From contig NW_026570382.1 in assembly GCF_019649055.1 (NCBI RefSeq), forward strand, positions 124,001 through 188,000: DNA of 64,000 bases, in the 5' to 3' direction. Of this stretch, positions 57,247 through 64,000 are shown one piece after another. The stretch is from Paramacrobiotus metropolitanus (Eukaryota; Tardigrada; Eutardigrada; Parachela; Macrobiotidae). The notes below the pieces were generated by a model, which was given only the letters and a program-made list of their open reading frames with translations, did not search any database and was not told the DNA's origin. Both the position numbers and the translations under genes were made by a program. The stretch's first letter is position 1. Every line of letters begins with the position of its first letter.

Positions 57247-58889
57247 TTTGGGCGTCGATCCGATCTGGATTGCGTGTGCCCAGGCTCTGACCGTCTTCGG
57301 TTTGTCGTTGTTGACCCTTTCAAAGGTGACTTACCGTACTGACGGAAATTAAGCATACTGGTCCGCAGTCGTGTGTAGCAGATTTTTCTTGCGTCGGCTG
57401 CACTCCCGGGTTGGCCGCTTCCTGCGTTTAATGTTGATTAATAATTCAGTCCGTCTGTGTTTCAGCGGTTTCCACTGGTTATACTCGGTTGAGTTTACGT
57501 TCCTTCATCGAGATTTCCGTTGGTCTCACGGTCGACAACACGTGGTCGGGGTTCAGGAACGTTCGAGAGCCTGCTAATGTTTTGTTGGCTGTCGCTTTTT
57601 GGAGAGGCCCGCTTCCTGCTGCAGACAGTAGTCGGGTGCCCATGCTTCCAACTGGAATGATTGCCATTCCTCGAATCCTCCCGGTTCTTCGGTTAGGTCC
57701 ACTGCCTATTAGATTTGCGCCGCATCTATCCTTTCGCTTCCGGACAATTCGGGGAAGTTTCTGTTGCCCCTATTTGTGAATCGGTATCTGCATCTTGGCC
57801 CCTTTCTTGGCTGCTTTGTTGAGGTTCTTCTCACCGGCAGTCCGGTCCAGCTTCTTTGGCCGGTCCGCACTGCGTCACTTTCTGCGGCAGACGGCGCAAG
57901 CGCATTGTTTGCGCTGCGTGGATTAGACAATTTTTGCATTCCAGTCCCCAACGTTACAGTGCCAGATTGAGGTACTGGGTCGGACAGTCTGGGCAATTCA
58001 TGCGTTCCGGTCCGGATCTCCATTTCGCCGTTGTTGACGAATATACCGAGTTGCGCCGCTATAGCTCTAGCGGCTTTAGTCCCTTCTGTGGAGGCTGCCA
58101 TCGCAGTAAGGAATTCGTCGTCCGTTCTATGATAATTCAGTCCTAGTGCGTCCAGAACTGTCATTATCCGTTGTTGTAATGGAGTATATATCGGTTGATT
58201 AGTGGGGTTACCCTTGTCCGGTGATTCGGTGGGATGTTGGAGGTCAAATGAGTCACCGGGGCTCACCGACCTTAGGCGTTTCCCAGGGCGTCACCCCGAG
58301 CCAGCCCGATATTGGCGGCGAGTCCAAAGACTAGCGAACCGGTAACTGTTGTCGCCACTCCAAGGATCCCTGGTTGTGTCCCTGCTGACTATCTCCACTA
58401 TTCCTGCGGTTTTCGCCACCCCCGTTACAGTGCCGGGACCGGTTTCTGTTACCAACACCCGGCTCTGCTGGCGGGATCGCGGTGGTGACAAGATGCTAGC
58501 GCAGCTCGGAGTTGCCAAGCCTAATTGCATGTTGTGCGTGTATCGGTAGTACCACTCGTTGCACCACCAAAGGTTCAGATTGTCATCGTATCGGAAGTTT
58601 GCCTTTCCGTAGCGCGCTCGTTCGTGGTTGTTGAACATGCAGTGTCGGCAAGAGAAGGTCCCAGCCAGTGTTCACAGTAAGAACGCTGCTTCCATTTTGT
58701 TCGCGTAAGTAGAGATCTGCCGAGAATTCTGTTGTGCTCGTGGGGTTTATTGACCCTGTTGAGCCGATCCTCCACCGCGGTTTGAGAAGTTTCCGCCGCC
58801 GTACACTGCTGGTGGCGCTTGGTATCCCGGCAGCATATGCGGCTAATATACGGTGTGGTGGTGGGGTTAGAGTTGGTGCAGGCATTGTA

Positions 58890-59440
58890 TCCCGGATTCT
58901 GATGTAGTCACTGTCCCATATCCCCTTACCACGTCGTACATTTTCTTGCCATTGACGAACTGCCTTATGAAGTCGCGAACTTCGATCGGTGTCTCCGGCA
59001 TTCTGATTTTCAGGGCATCCCGTAGTCTGGGTTCGTGGATGTTCTCCTAAAAGTGGTAGAGTGCCACCTCGTCGGTGATGTTTCGGTCTCGTGGTTTAAT
59101 GTTTAATGTTCATGGCATCGTAATACTGCGCCGGCATCTCTTGTCAGAAGCGGTATTTTTGCTTGGCCATAGTCAGCACGGCATTAATTTCTTTGTTTTT
59201 GTCCGTGAACCGCTCCTCGAATTTCTTCAGCCATACGTTTACTGGCCATCCCCTAGTGGTTCTTCGCTGGCGGTGTTTCTATGCCACTTCTCAGCTTGCC
59301 CTGTTAGTCGGGCAACGAGGTCGGTCATGAAGCGAATATCTTTCTCATACCATTCCTGGGCTTCGGCATGTAACCGACGAATCTGCTTGATCCATCCGTC
59401 GACCTTGTTTTGGGCGCCATCGAATTCCGGTAGGGGTTAG
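58890..59440 (-). pseudogene. Ty3-like gag capsid region
   Basis: In shifting frames: GWIKQIRRLHAEAQEWYEKD, RFMTDLVARLTGQAEKWHRN (L.G.A..W), a WPVNVWLKKFEERF segment (W..F...F), then ITDEVALYHF and RLRDALKIRMPETPIEVRDF. The order is that of gag capsid. Internal stops and frameshifts make it dead. Related to the fragment at 28000-28265. Confidence 0.6.
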
Positions 59441-59602
59441 CTACGTCCGCGGGCACGTGCCCGTATCATTGTCCGTTCAAAGTCCCTGGTACGTCCCTCT
59501 CCCTCTTGGTTGGCCGCATATCCGAAGGATAGTGATCGGTTGCCTTGGACGTTTGTAGGATCGAGGTTCGTCCCTGGCTTGTTCCAAGTGCTTCTTTTCC
59601 TA

Positions 59603-60454
59603 CTACAGCCATCTCATTTCAGTTCCCATCTCATCTATTGGTAGCATCATTCCTGTCATGTTCTTGGCTGCGTCTGCGCCAAAGTCATATAGTTCGACTT
59701 TGCTTGGTTCGAGGTAGGCGATGCAGTTCCGATGCGCTTCGTTTACCTCCTGAGCTTCGGCTGGATTGTGGTTTAGCTGTGCCCGGAGTTTCTGCTCCTT
59801 CTTCAGTTCGGATAATTGGTCGGCTAGTTGGGCATTGGCTTGTTCGAGGTCGTGATGGCCGTCCTCTAGTCGGTGTAGGTCTGTTGCTGGCAAAGGGTTG
59901 TCTGCCTTTGACCAGTACAATTTCCATCTGCGACTGCATTTGATCGGTAAACTGTTGTTCGTAGTCGGCTTCTCTAAGAGCCACTATGTATCGATCAACC
60001 TCGCCACGGTATACCTCGGTTTCTTGGTTTGAGCGATTCAACATTTCTTGTAACTACGCTACTGCCGCTTCTGAGGCGACGAGCGCTGTCTGTGTTTCGG
60101 CAAGTTCTCTCTTCAGTTCGAAGACGGCTTCCGTTGACCCACTAGCTTGCCTTTAAGTTGGCCGACTTCTTCCGTGTCGATTCGGCAAGATTGGTCGACC
60201 CGCTTCAGTTGGGCGTTCAGCCGATCGACCTCGCGCTGTTGGTCGGCAGTCGCTTTGTTAGCGGCTGCCAGGTCGGTTTCCCACTTTTTCGGTTCGAGTA
60301 GGTGGGTTTCGTTAATTTGCTTGATCAATCTCTTCGTACAGAGAACGAGTTTATCCGCCAACACGGCTTGTGTAGTCTGTTGGTGGCATCGTTCACGGAG
60401 GTGTGCGGTGTCTTCGATCCGTTCCGGCGCAAGCGCATTGCTGCCGTGATCCAT
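59603..60454 (-). pseudogene. Coiled-coil N-terminal part of gag-like protein
   Basis: Heptad-rich stretches: AAANKATADQQREVDRLNAQ followed by LKRVDQ, and LEQANAQLADQLSELKKEQK followed by LRAQL. Separate frames. It lies upstream of the capsid-like part on the same strand. Confidence 0.45.
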
Positions 60455-60599
60455 CGTTGCGGAGTATACTCAAGGGTACTTGCTTGGTATCCGCGGGCGC
60501 CGTAGTGGCGCGCCACCGGTGTTCGGAAAAATCGGTTTCTTCTACTCTGACCCTTAGTTTGGTTGGCTGGACCCGTGTTTCCCACTTGTTGAGCAGTGA

Positions 60600-60960
60600 G
60601 TTTCCGACCTTCGTGGTCGACCTCTGGCTTGGACAGGTCGGTTGGCTTTTACCGACCTCCGTGGTCGGTTGCTGTTGACCGACCTTCGTGGTCGGTGTAA
60701 GTCCGACCTGGTTGGTTCGTGGAGGTCCGACCTAGTTCGTCGGTGGAGGTCCGACCTCCTTGGTTGGTGGAATCCTACCGACTTCCAAGGTCGATTGAGC
60801 TCTACCGATTTTTGTGGTCGGTTGCTTCTGACCAACCTCCATGGTTGGTGACTGTTGACCGACCTCCCTGTTCAGTTGGGGTTGACCGTCCTTCGAGGTC
60901 GGTTGCTGTTGACCGACCTCCGTCCCAGTTAGGTTGGTCGGTGAAGTCGCCGTGCCCAAG
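60600..60960. repeat. 27-bp tandem repeat of CCGACCTCCGTGGTCGG palindromes
   Basis: About twelve imperfect units TTGACCGACC.CCGTGGTCGG. Minus-strand translation gives 9-residue repeats of the EVGQQQPTT kind, with a TAG at 60732. Each unit contains a CCGACC..GGTCGG inverted repeat. Confidence 0.8.
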
Positions 60961-63349
60961 TGGGGCGAGGTCGACTTTCGCTTCTCATCCGTCTGGTTAG
61001 GTGATTGGCATCCGATTCCGGCGGCTGTTGAAGCTTTCTCTGGGTCTTGGGTTTTGTGAGCCCGAGTGAGCGCGCTCACCCAAGTGGGACGACTGCCAGT
61101 TTACTGTTCCTCCAGTTAAGTCAGAGGTGGTCTGTGCGCCAAGTCAGTGATCCTGACCGGCATGCAGCTGTACCGCACCCATTCCCCCCCCCGCTTGGGT
61201 TGGACAGGGCTGCCGAGGCGTCTTCGAACCTGTCATCGAAATCCGAAGTCGGGTTCGAGTCGGCGAGGAAGATCCGCTCGTTACGCTTCTTCCTTGCCTC
61301 TGCCGACTCTATGAGTCGGCTGGCGACCGTTGTGAGTCGTCCCGGCCGGCATGCCGAAGTGGATACGGTCCGGCTGTATTACGCCTGGAGTATGTGCTTG
61401 GGTACTACTTCATGTAATATCCGGTTGCTTTGACATGGTTGTGAATGGCGGCTCCTGTGGAACACATAAGGCTTTTTGCTTTTGTACCGTATATCGAACA
61501 ATCCTTTGCGTTGGGATGTTTGATGAGATCAGGAACTTCTGTGGGTTCAGGAACTCCGAGCGTTTTGAAGTCGTAAGGAAGTTTAACGATTTTGGCGCTC
61601 ATTTTTTACTGAAAAATAAAATATTTTTAGGTCGACCAAAGTTGTTATTTGGTCGAAATTTTATGTTTTAAGCCGTTAGAAGCCGCATCAGGATTTTAGA
61701 AATTTTTTCTGACGGTAGAAAATTCGTCAAAAAGAATAGATAAGAAAATGACCGACCTCTGGTCGGTTAGCCAGAGTGGTCAGTTAATCAAAAAGATATC
61801 GGTAAAGGTAAGTTTTGGGTCGGTTTCTCCAACAAAATTTACTTTTATCGGTCGAAAATTGACACGGGTTGCCACAGCTTTAAAGGTTTGTTGCGGTTCC
61901 GTAGAGGTCGGTGATCCGCTGTTTGGAGGTCGGTTATCCGCCGTTTCTCGGTCGTAGTCCGCCGTTAAAGTTGTGCGTCGCTATTCAAAGCGAAGGTCCC
62001 CTTATGAAGACGTAATCCAATCGCGCTGCAGGCTGTCGTGGCGAGCCCGGTCCGTCTGTTGAGATGGGGAAATTACCGTGCGTGCGGGGAAGCTGCTCTG
62101 TCTGGCTGCTCTTCTTGTAGGGAAGAGACGAAGAACTGTGGCTCGTTAACAGTGACAGGGATCGCTTTTGCGGTCAACCCGTGTTTCCACAGTTATAAGT
62201 TATAAGATCAGGTTGATCAACGGTCGAAGCAGAGGCTGCGTTTGCAGTTAATCTGAACAACTACCGTGGGTTCCTCCGGGTTCTCCAAAAGATGCCTTCA
62301 CCGACTCCTCAGAGATTCGTGGTAGGAAAACCAGACGATCTGCTTACCATGTAACAGGCAAGCGCAAGGAGATCACAGCAAGTCTTCGTTGATAAATAAA
62401 GGCGATACAAATACCGCGTGATATGCGGGAAGAGAACACAGAAGCCAGTCTGGCCTAATATCGATGTGCACGCTAGAAAGTTCTTGAGTGTCTGTCAAGG
62501 CGTGAAAGAATGCTGGCGGCAACGTCGTGCTAGCCAGACTGCGTGCGTGATGCGAGGCGCGGACTTGGCTCTATCCAACACGAGCGTATAAACGTTGAGC
62601 ATACGAACGAGCGCATGAGTTGTACTGCGATAAAGGAACAAGAGAACCAGTATGCTCAGTGTGTGCGCACGCGGTATATCCGCTTGAGTGGAGAGTGCAG
62701 TGCATCACACACACGTACAAAAGAGAGGCAAATACAGCATGTGTGCGTGCGTACGCATACCGGCCAAGTATAGCGTAGGTACCACGCAAGCTCGTATGCG
62801 TCTCACACTCACCCGGCAGAGCTCGACGGATAGCTCGGTCGACCTTCTCACAGACAACCCGACAATACCGTCACCGCTCGGCACTGTTCAAGCCGGGGTT
62901 TCTCCTGAGTCGCCGGTTGACGGCAGCGCGGAATCGGTTTTTTAATCAGATTAAAGACAACTTGACCCGACTGATCCGATATTTCAGGCACCGGTCGGAC
63001 AGTATTCTGCTGTGACCAGGCCGAAGTACACCGGGTATTCTCCGAAGGCCAAATGTGTGGTGATTGTACGCACAGACCAGAACGTTCGGATACGATTTTC
63101 GAAGGAAACCGGGGAATTCTCGCAGGAAAACGCGAAAAGCACTGCGTGGGTAAAATTTACGCTACGCTTTGGAAGCCCGCAACTTACTGGACGGTTTATG
63201 AACTTCATCGTCCCGCGGACGTCTGGAACCTATGGATGGTTGCACCAGCAAATGGGATCCCAAAGCATTGCAGTCCCCGCACTACGCTTCCGATTTTTCC
63301 GTAGACAGATGATTATCAATAGCTACTTAAATTGTTCTACGTTAACCGG
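60961..63349. other. No gene seen
   Basis: GC-rich to 62.0 kb, then mixed. GGTCGGTT words recur at 61750-61950. Possible worn LTR or untranslated region of the Ty3-like element, not demonstrable. Confidence 0.35.
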
Positions 63350-63520
63350 AAACTGCGGCAAAATAGTTACAGGCTATATTGCCATCCATACTGCGGCAAA
63401 ATAGCTAACGGCTATTGTAACGCAGTGTGCGGCAAAATAGCAAAAGGCTATTTTACCGACCATAGTGCGGTAAAATAGCTAATGGCTATTTTGCCGCAAA
63501 AACTGCGGCAAAATAGCCAC
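63350..63520. repeat. CAAAATAGC hairpin array, copy 3 (inverted; right boundary)
   Basis: ACTGCGGCAAAATAGTTACA, GTGCGGCAAAATAGCAAAAG and TAATGGCTATTTTGCCGCAA. Read on the minus strand it matches the 52985-53108 array unit by unit. Confidence 0.8.
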
Positions 63521-64000
63521 TTTGTATATTGACCGGACATCCGTGCCGCAGCGGAGGTGGCCGAAACAAAAAAGCTCGCAAAACATGCGTGGCTCCAGCC
63601 AAGATATGATTTTATCCCCGCGGCCTTCGAAATATACGGACGCTTGGGAGAATGAGCCAAGAAGCTGGTCGATAAAATCGGACACCTCACAGCGGCCGCT
63701 ACCGGGCAACCACGCGAGAAAGAATTTTTCCGGCAGCGGATCTCCGCACTAATTCAAAGAGGAAACGCTATGTGCGTGATGGGCACAATACAAGATTCGG
63801 AGAAATTAGAGAAAATTTGCTTGTTATAGCCTCTCAAAAGTGTGCTGTTGTTGATGTTTCGATGTGAAAGTGTGTTGCTGTTGATGTTTCGATGTGAAAG
63901 TGTGTTAAGGCTCAGAACATCAACTACAATTAAATAAAGAACAACACTTACTGCAGTTCCCGCCAAATTAAATTAATACATCAAATTATCACCAAAAAGC
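63521..64000. other. No gene; two exact 30-bp repeats at 63841-63900
   Basis: TGTGYTGYTGTTGATGTTTC GATGTGAAAG occurs twice in tandem with a third partial start. Otherwise no supportable feature. Confidence 0.6.

Larger units (their letters stand above)
54700..60840 (-). mobile_element. Decayed Ty3/gypsy-like retrotransposon remnant
   Basis: Minus-strand order: gag coiled coils, gag capsid, aspartic protease motif, protease-to-polymerase linker. Frames are broken throughout, about 2 kb of unexplained sequence lies between the protease motif and the linker, and reverse transcriptase, RNase H and integrase are missing. No LTR pair was identified. It is enclosed by inverted CAAAATAGC arrays, which LTR elements do not have, so it may sit inside a larger unit. 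Confidence 0.65.

Noticed and set aside
53109-61433. Many long frames on both strands at 53-61 kb
   Set aside because: GC-rich DNA has few stops by chance; only frames with gag, protease or linker motifs were kept.

Overview
The window is nuclear DNA from an animal, most likely a small-genome ecdysozoan invertebrate (arthropod, tardigrade or relative). I cannot name the species. The evidence is GT-AG introns that are mostly short (53-179 nt in the best-resolved gene), intergenic stretches, a lineage-specific family of secreted leucine-rich-repeat (LRR) proteins, MATH/BTB genes, and a dense, varied transposon load (hAT, piggyBac, DIRS-type tyrosine-recombinase retrotransposon, Ty3-like remnants, solo LTRs, a tRNA-like SINE and several foldback elements). 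There are no operons, ribosome binding sites or CRISPR arrays.

Host genes. The main theme is a dispersed paralogous family of secreted LRR proteins ending in an LRRCT-like cysteine cap. Members lie at 4.5-5.7 (decayed), 6.5-7.7 (intact), 9.5-11.5 (broken by a hAT insertion), 22.1-23.3 (intact), 36.1-37.4 (one in-frame stop), 40.3-41.5 (intact) and 46.4-47.7 kb (intact). Each intact member is a tiny signal-peptide exon followed, after a phase-1 intron, by one large exon. Two lone signal-peptide exons (24.5 and 50.0 kb) look like orphans of the same architecture. Other genes: a frameshifted P-loop NTPase at 2.5-4.0 kb; a MATH exon, a Ulp1-like peptidase remnant and a BTB exon at 32.8-35.5 kb; a two-exon MATH-BTB gene at 38.0-39.1 kb; a full-length eIF4A-like DEAD-box gene at 42.6-44.4 kb in which most ATPase motifs are degenerate; and a small unrecognised acidic protein at 44.8-45.3 kb.

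Mobile DNA. 11.8-17.7 kb holds two near-identical 1.75-kb piggyBac-like copies in opposite orientation. They enclose a 51-bp minisatellite, a conserved 38-bp hairpin and a foldback element. 17.7-22.0 kb is a decayed DIRS-type retrotransposon with terminal direct repeats. 25.4-32.6 kb is a repeat-dense island: a perfect 26-bp hairpin, CAAAATAGC hairpin arrays, a foldback element, a 16-bp minisatellite, a gag fragment, four TGGCA-rich palindromic elements, a second copy of the minisatellite and 38-bp hairpin pair, and a duplicated tRNA-like SINE. 53.0-63.5 kb is a GC-richer block bounded by inverted hairpin arrays and containing a decayed Ty3/gypsy-like gag-pol on the minus strand.

Coordinates of exons are read by eye and may be off by a base or two. 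All functional calls rest on motifs and on comparison between copies inside the window.
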